Below are positions 7,589 through 17,423 of a stretch of 26,053 nucleotides of DNA, in pieces. The notes below the pieces were generated by a model, which searched no databases, had not been told where the DNA came from, and saw only the letters and a list, made by a program, of their open reading frames with translations. Position 1 is the stretch's first letter. Each line of letters begins with the position of its first letter. A program made the position numbers and the translations under genes. This DNA comes from CAYLZN01 sp964387935 (lineage in GTDB: Bacteria > Acidobacteriota > Vicinamibacteria > Vicinamibacterales > JAFNAJ01): positions 1-26,053 of the forward strand of contig CAYLZN010000041.1 of assembly GCA_964387935.1 (NCBI GenBank), written 5' to 3'.

Positions 7589-10500
7589 ATGCCGAGCCTG
7601 ATTCGTCTCGCTGGTGTCCTGCTCGCCCTCGGCCTCGCCACGGCCAGCCCCGCCGGCGCGCAGGTCGTCATCAGCCAGGTGTACGGCGGCGGCGGCAACA
7701 CCGGGGCACCCTACCGCAACGACTTCGTCGAGCTCTTCAATCGCGGCGCCGCGCCAGTGTCCCTCAACGGCCTGTCGGTGCAGTACGCCAGCGCGACCGG
7801 CACGGGGAACTTCGCCAGCAACGCGGTCGCGGCCCTGAGCGGCTTGCTTCAGCCGGGGCAGTACTACCTGCTGCAGCTCACGGGCGGGGCCTCCGGGGTC
7901 GCGCTCCCCGCGCCAGACGCCACCGGGACGGTGAACATGAGCGCCTCGTCCGGCAAGGTGGCGCTCGTCAACGGCACGACCGGCCTCGCCTGCAACGGCG
8001 GCTCCACACCCTGTTCCGCCGCGCAGCTCGCCCTCATCCTCGACCTCGTCGGCTACGGGAACGCCAATTTCTTCGACGGCGCTGGCGCGGCGCCCACGTT
8101 GTCGAACACGACGGCGGGCCTGCGTCAGAACAGCGGTTGCACGGACACCAACAACAACGGGTCCGACTTCGTCAGCGCGGCCCCGTCCCCACGCAACACG
8201 GCGTCCCCCCTCGGCACGTGCCAGTCGCCCACCAACCCCACGGGAACGGGCGCGGCCACACCCCCGACGGTCCTCGCCGGTCAGACGTCCCTGCTGACGG
8301 TCGCCGTGAGGCCGGGCACGAACCCCACGAGCACAGCGCTCTCTGTCACCGTGAACCTCGCGTCAATCGGCGGCCCCGCCGCGCAGGCTCTCGTCGACGA
8401 TGGGACGAACGGGGACCTGACGGCGGGGGACCTCGTGTTCTCGTGGAGCGCCACGGTGGACCCGACCACCAGCGCCGGATCCAAGACCTTGGCGGCCACG
8501 ATCGCCGACGCGCAGTCGAGAACGGGTGCCGCAGTCCTCACCCTCGATGTCGTCCTGGGCTGCACGGTCACGCACACGATTGCCGAGATTCAGGGCAGCG
8601 GCACCGTCTCCCCGCTGCCCCCCGCCACGGTGGTCACCACCCGCGGCGTCGTTTATGGTTTGAAATCAAATGGATTCTTCGTGCAGATGGCGACGGGCGA
8701 CGGCGACGACACCACGTCGGACGGCATCTTCGTGTTCACGGGCACCGCGCCCCCGGCCGCCGCCGCCGTGGGTCATGAGGTGTGCGTCACCGGGCCAGTG
8801 CTGGAGTTCGTCCCGCCCAGCGACCCGTTCCAGCCGCCGCTCACCGAGATCAGCGGCCCCACGAGCATCTTCGTGCTCTCATCGGGCCACCCGCTGCCCG
8901 GGCCGACGCCAATCACCGCCGAGACCACCTCGGGTCCGGGCACCGTCGACAGACTGGAGCGCCTCGAGGGCATGCGGGTGACGGTCGCGTCTCTGACGGT
9001 CGTCGCGCCGACAGGCGGCTCCGTCAGCGGCACGAACGCGACCGGGAGCTCGAACGGCGTGTTCTACGGCGTCGTCGCGGGTGTCCCGAGGCCGTTCCGT
9101 GAAGCCGGGATCGACGTCAACGACGCCCTGCCGACCGGCGCGCCGTGCTGCGTCCCGCGCTTCGACGGGAACCCCGAGCGCCTGCGGGTGGACAGCGACG
9201 CCCAACCGTCGGCGGCGACGCTCGACGTCGCGACGGGCGCCACGGTCACGGGATTGGTGGGCCCGCTGGACTACGCGTTCCGGACGTACACCGTTCTTCC
9301 GGAGCCGGGTTCCGCGTCGGTCTCCGCCCTCGCGACGTTCACCCCGGTCCCCGCGCCGCGCGGCGACGAGGTGACGGTTGCGTCGCTGAACCTCCAGGGC
9401 TTCTACAACACCACGAACGATCCCGGCGGGGACACGGTGCTGACCGCGCAGGCCTTCGAAAACCGGCTCAGCAAGGCGTCACTCACGATCCGCGACGTCC
9501 TCCGTCAGCCGGACGTCATGGCCGTCGTCGAAGTGGAGAATCTGTCGACCCTCCAGGCCCTCGCCGCGCGGGTCAACGCCGACGTGACGGGCCCCGGCCC
9601 GGCGGACCCGGGCTACGTCGCCTACCTGGAGGAGGGGAACGACCCCGGGGGCATCGATGTCGGCTTCCTCGTCAAGGGCGCCCGCATCTCCACACTGCGC
9701 GTGACACAGGTCGGCAAGGACGCCACGTTCACGAATCCCGTCACGGGACAGCAGGACATCCTCAACGACCGACCGCCGCTCGTGCTCGAAGCACGCGCCG
9801 TCCGGCCCGCAGGGGACGCCTTCGACTTCACGGTCATCGTCAACCACCTGCGTTCGCTCATCGACGTCGACGATGCGACGGCCGGGCCGCGCGTGCGGGC
9901 CAAGCGCCAGGCCCAGGCGGAGTTCCTGGCGGGCCTGATCCAGGACCGGCAGCTGGCCGATCCGCAGGTGCGCCTCGTCGCCGTCGGCGACTTCAATGCC
10001 TTCGAGGTGAACGACGGCTTCGCCGACGTGATGGGCACGATCGTCGGCACGCCGGCTCCGGCAGACGAGGTCGTACTCGCGGGTCAGGATCTCGTCTCGC
10101 CCGACCTGTTCAACCTCCTGGCCTGGCTCGACACACGCGAACAATATTCGTACGTCTTCGACGGCAACGCCCAGGTCCTCGACCACGCGATCGCGAACAC
10201 CAGGCTGGCCTCGTGGGTGAGCCGGTTCCACTACGGGCGGAGCAATGCTGATTTCCCCGAGGTGTTTCGTAGCGACGCCACCCGGCCCGAGCGATTGTCG
10301 GACCACGACGGCAGCGTGACGTATCTGGCGCTCGGCACGCCCCGGTTGTCCGGCCGCGTCATCGAGCAGGGCCCCGATTACGTCGACGTGCAGGTGACCA
10401 ACGTCGGTGGCGGTAACGCGTTCGGGGCGCAGATCGATCAGGTCCGCGTGCGAACGCTGGCCGGCACCGGCGCCGTGACGTTCGTCGGGCCTGCGCTGCC

Positions 10501-10672
10501 TCTCGACCTGCCCGGTCTGACTCCCGGGGGCAGCACGATCGTCCGGCTGCGGCTGAGCGTGCCCTCGAGCGTCACCCGTTTCTCCGTGACCGAAAACGGG
10601 CGCGTGCTCGACGCCGGAGGAACGGCCTATCGGTTGTCGATGGGCCAGGCCGTCGTGCCCGTCGTGCCATGA
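7589..10672 (+). CDS. Large secreted nuclease: lamin-tail domain, OB-like domain and endonuclease/exonuclease/phosphatase domain
   Basis: This 1,027-residue protein is probably an extracellular DNase of the ExeM/NucH type. Order: signal peptide (residues 1-24, ending SPAGAQ); lamin-tail domain (about 25-210, VVISQVYGGGG...FVELFNRG); an Ig-like stretch (about 225-320); an OB-like segment (about 325-460) starting HTIAEIQGSG with TRGVVYG and GFFVQM; the EEP nuclease domain (about 595-910); and a C-terminal beta domain. EEP catalytic motifs are all present: VASLNLQGF (from about 595), VVEVEN with the metal-binding Glu, VNHLRS, VGDFNAF (near 799), LDHAIAN and LSDHDG (near 903). ATG 7589 is chosen because the signal peptide begins there, although the frame is open back to 7334. 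No sorting anchor is visible at the C-terminus, so release is likely. A PEP-CTERM gene follows 44 bp downstream. Confidence 0.9.
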   Translation: MPSLIRLAGVLLALGLATASPAGAQVVISQVYGGGGNTGAPYRNDFVELFNRGAAPVSLNGLSVQYASATGTGNFASNAVAALSGLLQPGQYYLLQLTGGASGVALPAPDATGTVNMSASSGKVALVNGTTGLACNGGSTPCSAAQLALILDLVGYGNANFFDGAGAAPTLSNTTAGLRQNSGCTDTNNNGSDFVSAAPSPRNTASPLGTCQSPTNPTGTGAATPPTVLAGQTSLLTVAVRPGTNPTSTALSVTVNLASIGGPAAQALVDDGTNGDLTAGDLVFSWSATVDPTTSAGSKTLAATIADAQSRTGAAVLTLDVVLGCTVTHTIAEIQGSGTVSPLPPATVVTTRGVVYGLKSNGFFVQMATGDGDDTTSDGIFVFTGTAPPAAAAVGHEVCVTGPVLEFVPPSDPFQPPLTEISGPTSIFVLSSGHPLPGPTPITAETTSGPGTVDRLERLEGMRVTVASLTVVAPTGGSVSGTNATGSSNGVFYGVVAGVPRPFREAGIDVNDALPTGAPCCVPRFDGNPERLRVDSDAQPSAATLDVATGATVTGLVGPLDYAFRTYTVLPEPGSASVSALATFTPVPAPRGDEVTVASLNLQGFYNTTNDPGGDTVLTAQAFENRLSKASLTIRDVLRQPDVMAVVEVENLSTLQALAARVNADVTGPGPADPGYVAYLEEGNDPGGIDVGFLVKGARISTLRVTQVGKDATFTNPVTGQQDILNDRPPLVLEARAVRPAGDAFDFTVIVNHLRSLIDVDDATAGPRVRAKRQAQAEFLAGLIQDRQLADPQVRLVAVGDFNAFEVNDGFADVMGTIVGTPAPADEVVLAGQDLVSPDLFNLLAWLDTREQYSYVFDGNAQVLDHAIANTRLASWVSRFHYGRSNADFPEVFRSDATRPERLSDHDGSVTYLALGTPRLSGRVIEQGPDYVDVQVTNVGGGNAFGAQIDQVRVRTLAGTGAVTFVGPALPLDLPGLTPGGSTIVRLRLSVPSSVTRFSVTENGRVLDAGGTAYRLSMGQAVVPVVP

Positions 10673-10716
10673 ACCTGTCATGTGGACTGCCAACGATTTG
10701 ATTCCGGGGGACTGAG

Positions 10717-11238
10717 ATGAAGCGACACGCACTGCCAGTGGTCCTGACCGTGGTGATGGTCGCCGGGGCGATGGCGACCTCGGACGTCCGCGCGGCCTCA
10801 CTGACGCTGAATCCGAATACGCCGCTCGTGGGCCTGCCTGGGTCGACCATCGGCTGGGGCTACACGATCACCGGTGACCCGGCGCGCACGATCGTCGCCT
10901 ACTTCGGGCTCGGGTCGACGCTCAATGCCTCCGACGGGTCGGTGTCGTTCGATGTCTTCGACTACCCGGAGGTCCCGGCGGGCACCACGCAATCGCGAGG
11001 CTACGATCCCCAGCTCCCGGGCGGGCTCTTCGAATTGACGCTGCCCGGTGCCCTTGCGCCGGGCACGGCCGTGACCGGCGCGATCTTCGGTGCGTTCTTC
11101 TTCGACAACGAGACCACGCAGGAGTTCGAACTGCCGTTCACGGCCCGTGTGGCCGCGGCGCCCGTTCCCGAGCCGTCGACGCTCCTGCTGCTCCTGGGCG
11201 GAGCCGCGGGACTGCTGCGTCGACGCGCGCGATCCTGA
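10717..11238 (+). CDS. PEP-CTERM sorting-domain protein
   Basis: This 173-residue exported protein has an N-terminal signal peptide (residues 1-27, ending VRAAS), a beta-rich body of about 120 residues rich in Gly, Thr and Asp with no recognised function, and a C-terminal sorting signal: VPEPSTLLLLLGG, a short hydrophobic helix and the basic end RRRARS. PEP-CTERM signals are processed by exosortase (EpsH/XrtA families) in Gram-negative bacteria that make extracellular polysaccharide. No exosortase gene is in the window. A GGGGG ribosome site lies 6 nt before the ATG. The gene follows the secreted nuclease and may be co-transcribed with it. A perfect hairpin directly after the stop codon may end the transcript. 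Confidence 0.92.
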   Translation: MKRHALPVVLTVVMVAGAMATSDVRAASLTLNPNTPLVGLPGSTIGWGYTITGDPARTIVAYFGLGSTLNASDGSVSFDVFDYPEVPAGTTQSRGYDPQLPGGLFELTLPGALAPGTAVTGAIFGAFFFDNETTQEFELPFTARVAAAPVPEPSTLLLLLGGAAGLLRRRARS

Positions 11239-11239
11239 A

Positions 11240-11258
11240 CGCGTGGCGCCGCCACGCG
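11240..11258 (+). terminator. Hairpin directly after the PEP-CTERM gene
   Basis: CGCGTGGC, a 3-nt loop and GCCACGCG form a perfect 8-bp stem starting 2 nt past the stop codon. No T-run follows, so intrinsic termination is uncertain. Confidence 0.4.
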
Positions 11259-11280
11259 CCGCCCCGTCGTCTCGGTGCCC

Positions 11281-11321
11281 GCTCCCTGTCCCGTCTATAA
11301 TCCCGCCATCGGACAGGGAGC
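11281..11321 (+). promoter_or_regulatory. Aldehyde dehydrogenase promoter: consensus TATAAT inside a perfect 11-bp inverted repeat (operator-like)
   Basis: GCTCCCTGTCC (11281-11291) and its exact reverse complement GGACAGGGAGC (11311-11321) flank a 19-bp spacer holding TATAAT at 11296-11301. Half-site centres are 30 bp apart, about three helical turns. The expected start is near 11308, so the left half lies between -35 and -10 and the right half at about +4 to +14, a layout typical of repressor sites. The right half also holds AGGGAG, the only candidate ribosome site, 10 nt before the ATG. No good -35 hexamer is seen. Confidence 0.7.
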
Positions 11322-11330
11322 CGCACCCGG

Positions 11331-12749
<1,419 letters not shown>

Positions 12750-12756
12750 CGGGCGT

Positions 12757-15700
12757 TCACGCGACCTGGTCGTCGAGGCGCGCGGGCGCCGGTTGGCGCT
12801 GGGCCCGTAGCGCCGGATCGACCTTCAGGTACTCGGCCCGGACCTCCGCCAGTCGTGCGGCCATGTACTCCAGGGCCCCGTTCCGCGCTTCGGCCTCGAC
12901 CCGGCCGAGCAGCTTCGACAGGGGCAGCGCGCCGAGGTTCCCGCAACTGCTCTTGAGGGAGTGGGCCATGCGCTCGATCCCCCGCGCATCCCCCGCCGCC
13001 AGCCGCGCGTCGAGTGCCGCCAGGCGCTCCGGCAGTTCGGCCAGAAGCGCATCGATCAGGTCCGTCACGAAATCGGGTTCGTCCGGCCCCTGCAGGCTGC
13101 GCAGGTCCTCGAGCACGGTCACGTCCACTGGCGCTGGCTGCGAGGCGGGCGCCTGGCGGGTCAGGACGTCGGCGGCGGGCGCGTCGCCCAGCCCCGGGCA
13201 TCGTTCGATCGCCTGCGCCAGTTCCTCGGGCTTCACGGGCTTCGTGATGTAGTCGTCCATACCGGCCTCGAGACATCGCTCGCGATCCCCTTCCATCGCG
13301 AGCGCGGTCATCCCGACGATGTGGGGGCGGCGATGAACGGGCCAGTCGGCCTTGATCCGGGTGGCCGCCTCGAACCCGTCCATCTCGGGCATCTGCACGT
13401 CGAGCAGCAACAGGTCGTAGCGCTGCCGCTGCAGGGCCTCGAGCACCTCGAGGCCGTTGGCGACCACGTCGGCCCGATAGCCGAGCCGCTCCAGCATCTT
13501 GATCGCCACCTTCTGGTTGATGACGTTGTCCTCGGCGAGCAGGATGCGCAGAGGCCGACGGCTGCCCGTCGGCGTCGTGGGTGCCGCGGGACGTCCGAGC
13601 GCGGGGTCCCGGCCCAGCACCCGCGCCAGCGCGTGACGCAACTGGGTGGCCTTGACGGGCCTGGTGACCCAGGCCTGTGCCCCGCCGCGCGCGCGGTCCG
13701 CGGAGTCGCGGCTGGCCAGCCTCGCCAGGACGACGGTGGGCAACCCGAGGTGGACGGGCACCTCGGCCAGTTGGTCGCCATCGACCACCGCGACGTCGAA
13801 CGTCGATGCGGTAGCCGCGGCCGCGGCCTCATCGAGCGACGCGTGCGCCACGACCGCCATGTCCCACGAGGCCGCGCTGGCCACCAGCATCTCGCGGGTG
13901 CTGGCGTGGTCGTCGACCACCAGCAGACGCAGGCCGGCCAGCGGGTTGGCGAGCGTGTCTGTTGCGAGCGGCGCGTCGTCCGGCACCGCCGCCACGACGG
14001 AGAAATGGAAGATCGATCCGACGCCGACCTGGCTCTCCACCCACATCCGGCCACCCATCAGTTCCGCCAGGCGTCTGCTGATCGCGAGTCCGAGCCCGGT
14101 CCCGCCGAACTGCCTCGTCGTCGAGGCATCCACCTGGGAGAACGACTTGAACAGGCGGTCGAGCCTGTTGGCGGGAATGCCGATGCCGGTGTCGCGAACC
14201 GACACATGAACCTCGTGCTGGCCGTCCAGCCGGTGCGCGGCGTCGATGCGAACCTCGACCTCTCCCTTCGCGGTGAACTTCACCGCGTTGCCGAGGAGGT
14301 TCACGATGACCTGGCGGAGTCGCGTGATGTCGCCGGCGAGCACGCGTGGCACCGACTCGTCGACGCGCCCGACGAGCTCGAGCTTCTTGGCGGCCGCGAG
14401 GGGGCCGATCAGGTCGAGGGCCTGCTCGAGGCACATTTGCACGTCGAACGGATGCCGCTCGAGTTCGAGACGGCCGGACTCGATCTTGGAGTGATCGAGG
14501 ATGTCGTTGATGATGGCCAGCAGCCCGTCGCCGGCGCTGCGGATGGTCTCGACGAAGTCGCGCTGCTCCGGCGACAGTGGCGTCTCGAGCAGGAGGCCCG
14601 CCATGCCGATGACCGCGTTCATCGGCGTCCGGATCTCGTGGCTCATGTTGGCCAGGAACTCGCTCCGGGACCGTGCCGCGGCCTCCGCGTGCTCCTTGGC
14701 GAGCCGCAAGGCCTGTTCCGTGCGCTTGCGCTGCGTGACGTCGCGGAAGATGGCGCGCGTGATGACGGGGACGCCGTCCACGAACCGGCAGCTCTCGCTG
14801 CCCTCCACCTCGAGCGCCCGGCCGTCGCGCGTGCGCAGGATGGCCTCGCGGACCTCGACGGCTTCGTCTTCGCCCATGGCGGCGAACATCGCGCGGTAGG
14901 CCGCGTGGTGGGCGTCGTCGACGACCTGCCAGACGGTGAGGCGTTCGAGCTCGGTCTCGGAGTAGCCGAGCGCGTCGCGCCAGGCCTTGTTCACGTAGAC
15001 GAAGCTGCCGTCTGGTCTGATGCTGTGAATCAGGTCACTGGCGTTGTCGAACAGGTCGCGGTACCGCTGTTCGCTCACCTTGAGGGCGTCCTCGGCCTTG
15101 CGGCGCGATCGTTCGGCCTTCACGCTCTCGAGCAGGTGCGCGCACAGGGTGAGGGCCGGCTGGAGGAACTCGACGAGCGTCCGATCGTACCCGTCCGTGC
15201 GGTTCCCGAGACCGATGACGCCGACCATGCGAGGCCCCTTGAACAGGGGCACGCCGACGAAGGTGCCCGGCGCGTGCCCCACGGACAGGGGGTCGCCAGG
15301 TGCGCCCGTGAGCATCAGCATGCACTGCGACGCGACGATGTGGTCGGAGATGGCGACGAGGTCGGAGTAGCCCGGGCCCGACTCGGCGCGTTCGCGCGTC
15401 CACGAGACGTTGGTGACCGCGTGCAGTTCGAGATAGGGTGTGCCCTCCTCACCGTCCACGACCTCGCCGACGAATCCGAAGCGGCTGCCCGTGAGGCGCA
15501 GCAGATCGGCCAGCAGCGTGTCGAAGAACTGCTCGGGCTCGACATCCGGGGTGAAGCGCGCGTAGGCGCTCGTGAGCACGCTCAGCAGGAGATCCCGCTG
15601 GCGGACCTCGGTGTCGAGGGCCCGGCGTGCCTGGCCCTGGGCGGCGCGTTCGCGCCGCCGCTCGGCGTCGCGCTGGGCCTCGCAGGCGGCGGTGACACGC

Positions 15701-15798
15701 CGGCGCATCCGGCGCGTCCACAGGAACGCCGAGAGGCTCGCGAGCGCGGCAGGAAGGACCCGCACAATCATGGCCAGGAGGGGTCCAATCCGGGACAC
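12757..15798 (-). CDS. Hybrid sensor histidine kinase: TM-GAF-PAS-HisKA-ATPase-REC-REC-HPt
   Basis: This 1,013-residue multistep phosphorelay kinase resembles BarA-type proteins. Order: one hydrophobic segment (about 6-28) and a short coiled region; GAF-like domain (about 65-215); PAS (about 240-355, RYRDLFDNASDLIHSI to RDVTQRKR); HisKA with His387 in NMSHEIRTPMNAVIG; ATPase domain with NLLGNAVKF, DTGIGIP and GGTGLGLAI; a degenerate first receiver (Asp673 kept in VAVVDGD but the usual conserved Lys is Arg in WVTRPVK); a canonical second receiver with Asp800 in LLLLDVQMPEMDG and YITKPVK; and a C-terminal HPt with His946 in MAHSLKSSCGNLGA. The start is GTG 15798, or ATG at codon 10 (15771). No separate response regulator is adjacent. 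It is codirectional with clpX2, 158 bp upstream, across a heptamer array. Confidence 0.94.
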   Translation of the reverse strand: MSRIGPLLAMIVRVLPAALASLSAFLWTRRMRRRVTAACEAQRDAERRRERAAQGQARRALDTEVRQRDLLLSVLTSAYARFTPDVEPEQFFDTLLADLLRLTGSRFGFVGEVVDGEEGTPYLELHAVTNVSWTRERAESGPGYSDLVAISDHIVASQCMLMLTGAPGDPLSVGHAPGTFVGVPLFKGPRMVGVIGLGNRTDGYDRTLVEFLQPALTLCAHLLESVKAERSRRKAEDALKVSEQRYRDLFDNASDLIHSIRPDGSFVYVNKAWRDALGYSETELERLTVWQVVDDAHHAAYRAMFAAMGEDEAVEVREAILRTRDGRALEVEGSESCRFVDGVPVITRAIFRDVTQRKRTEQALRLAKEHAEAAARSRSEFLANMSHEIRTPMNAVIGMAGLLLETPLSPEQRDFVETIRSAGDGLLAIINDILDHSKIESGRLELERHPFDVQMCLEQALDLIGPLAAAKKLELVGRVDESVPRVLAGDITRLRQVIVNLLGNAVKFTAKGEVEVRIDAAHRLDGQHEVHVSVRDTGIGIPANRLDRLFKSFSQVDASTTRQFGGTGLGLAISRRLAELMGGRMWVESQVGVGSIFHFSVVAAVPDDAPLATDTLANPLAGLRLLVVDDHASTREMLVASAASWDMAVVAHASLDEAAAAATASTFDVAVVDGDQLAEVPVHLGLPTVVLARLASRDSADRARGGAQAWVTRPVKATQLRHALARVLGRDPALGRPAAPTTPTGSRRPLRILLAEDNVINQKVAIKMLERLGYRADVVANGLEVLEALQRQRYDLLLLDVQMPEMDGFEAATRIKADWPVHRRPHIVGMTALAMEGDRERCLEAGMDDYITKPVKPEELAQAIERCPGLGDAPAADVLTRQAPASQPAPVDVTVLEDLRSLQGPDEPDFVTDLIDALLAELPERLAALDARLAAGDARGIERMAHSLKSSCGNLGALPLSKLLGRVEAEARNGALEYMAARLAEVRAEYLKVDPALRAQRQPAPARLDDQVA

Positions 15799-15919
15799 CC
15801 CGCGTATCCGGGGAATCGGCAGGCTGGCGTTCAGCCTTCAGAAAGCCGTCGCCGCGGGTGTGGGGGTCTGGGTTGCGCAGGCCGTGCGCCGTGTCATTCC
15901 GTACGCCGCCGTGCGCCCC

Positions 15920-15947
15920 GTACGCCGTACGCCGTACGCCGTACGCC
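15920..15947. repeat. Heptanucleotide tandem array 1: GTACGCC x4
   Basis: Four perfect head-to-tail copies of GTACGCC. Further copies GTACGCC (15901-15907) and GTGCGCC (15884-15890, 15911-15917) lie just outside, out of phase. The array ends 9 bp beyond the clpX2 stop codon, in the 158-bp gap before the hybrid kinase. That gap (15799-15956) also holds a 6-bp hairpin at 15821-15837 and no gene. Confidence 0.9.
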
Positions 15948-15956
15948 GCTTTTCAT

Positions 15957-17210
15957 CTACCCAGCACGTTCGATGTGCTGGCGGGCGTCGAACGCCTCGA
16001 CGTCGGCCCGGGTCATCAGGTGGACGGACCCGGCCCGCTGCCCGGACACGGCGTACATCACGTCCAGCATGAGGTCTTCCATGATCATGCGCAGGCCGCG
16101 CGCCCCGACGCGTCGCGCGAGCGCGATCTCGGCGATGGCCTCGAGGGCCCCCGGCTCGAAGTCGAGCGTGACCCGCTCGTACTCGAGCATCCGCTGGTAC
16201 TGCTTCAGCAGGGCGTGGCGCGGCTCGGTCAGGATCCGCAGCAGGGCCACCTTGTCGAGTTCATCCAGCGTCGCGACCACCGGCAGGCGGCCCACGAACT
16301 CGGGAATCATGCCGAACTTGATCAGGTCCTCGGGCCGCACGTCCTCGAGGGCCTTGCCGCGCGCGGGCTGCGGCTGCGCCTTCCGATCGGCCAGGAAGCC
16401 GAGCGTCTTGCTGCCGCGGCGCCGGTCCACGAGCTTGTCGAGGCCGACGAACGCGCCTCCGCAGATGAAGAGGATGTTGGTCGTGTCGATCGCGATGGTC
16501 TCCTGCTGCGGGTGCTTGCGGCCGCCCTGGGGCGGCACGGCGGCCAGCGTGCCCTCGAGGATCTTCAGCAGGGCCTGCTGCACGCCCTCACCCGACACGT
16601 CGCGGGTGATGGACGGGTTCTCGTCCCTGCGCCCGATCTTGTCCACTTCATCGATGTAGACGATGCCCTGCTGGCAGCGGTCGATGTCGCCGCCGGCCGC
16701 CTGCAGGAGTCGTCGCAGGATGCTCTCGACGTCTTCGCCCACGTACCCGGCCTGCGTCAACGTCGTCGCGTCGACGATGGCGAAGGGCACGTCGAGCATG
16801 CGGGCGAGCGACTGCGCGAGCAGGGTCTTGCCGGTGCCGGTGGGCCCGACGAGCAGGATGTTGGACTTCGTCAACTCGACGTCGTCCGGGCGGCGCGGCT
16901 GCTGCTGGATCTCGATGCGCTTGTAGTGGTTGTATACCGCGACAGCCAGCTGTTTCTTCGCCCGGTCCTGGCCGATCACCCAGGCGTCGAGGAACCGCTT
17001 GATCTCGGGCGGCGTCGAGATCGGTCGCCGGAGAGACGCGGAGGGGCGCTTCACGCGCCGCTCGGTGCTGAGCAGATCCTGGCACGCGCTCACGCACTCG
17101 TCGCAAATGTGGACGCCGGGGCCGGCGATGAGCTTGTCCACCTGGTGTTGCGTCTTGTGACAGAACGAGCACGTGAGTGGCGACGACGTGTATGAATCCG
17201 ATCGGCTCAC
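15957..17210 (-). CDS. clpX: ClpX-like AAA+ unfoldase, second copy (ClpX2)
   Basis: This 417-residue protein is a full-length ClpX. It has the N-terminal zinc-binding domain (CSFC ... CDEC), Walker A GPTGTGKT, pore-loop GYVGEDVES, Walker B VYIDEVDK, the RKH loop GGRKHPQQ, the ClpP-docking loop KTLGF, and the sensor-2 region GARGLRMIMEDLMLDVMY. It should unfold tagged substrates and could dock on ClpP. It is the second ClpX in the window; the canonical clpX sits beside clpP at 20808. It differs in the zinc-finger flanks, in a Pro-rich segment after LGF (QPQPARG) and in its C-terminal tail. GTG 17210 is chosen because GGGAG lies 8 nt upstream and it matches the family length; the frame is open upstream through mltB. 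It lies between mltB and a hybrid kinase, not in a clp operon. Confidence 0.92.
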   Translation of the reverse strand: MSRSDSYTSSPLTCSFCHKTQHQVDKLIAGPGVHICDECVSACQDLLSTERRVKRPSASLRRPISTPPEIKRFLDAWVIGQDRAKKQLAVAVYNHYKRIEIQQQPRRPDDVELTKSNILLVGPTGTGKTLLAQSLARMLDVPFAIVDATTLTQAGYVGEDVESILRRLLQAAGGDIDRCQQGIVYIDEVDKIGRRDENPSITRDVSGEGVQQALLKILEGTLAAVPPQGGRKHPQQETIAIDTTNILFICGGAFVGLDKLVDRRRGSKTLGFLADRKAQPQPARGKALEDVRPEDLIKFGMIPEFVGRLPVVATLDELDKVALLRILTEPRHALLKQYQRMLEYERVTLDFEPGALEAIAEIALARRVGARGLRMIMEDLMLDVMYAVSGQRAGSVHLMTRADVEAFDARQHIERAG

Positions 17211-17423
17211 TGCATCGACTCCCGGGACGCTGGCGCGAGTTGAATGGACGCACGCGTGTCGCGCATCCCTTCGAACTACACGTTTCATACCAGCCGGGTG
17301 CGAGCCCGCGGGAGTTCGGATCGGGCCGGATTTCGCCCCTTCCGGCTTCCCAGTGGAACGGCGCCGGCGTACGAAAGGCTCCGCGGAGCGGGACAAAGGG
17401 GGCCGTCCTGGGCGGCGGGCGGA

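Noticed and set aside
12961..16659. A 1,232-codon open frame on the plus strand across the hybrid kinase and clpX2
   Set aside because: It is antisense to two genes with complete domain motifs, has no family features and an Arg/His/Gly-rich translation typical of the complementary frame in high-GC DNA.
17211..17288. Longer ClpX2 starting at an in-frame ATG near 17288
   Set aside because: The added 26 residues are basic with no match to ClpX N-termini and no ribosome site; GTG 17210 has GGGAG at good distance.
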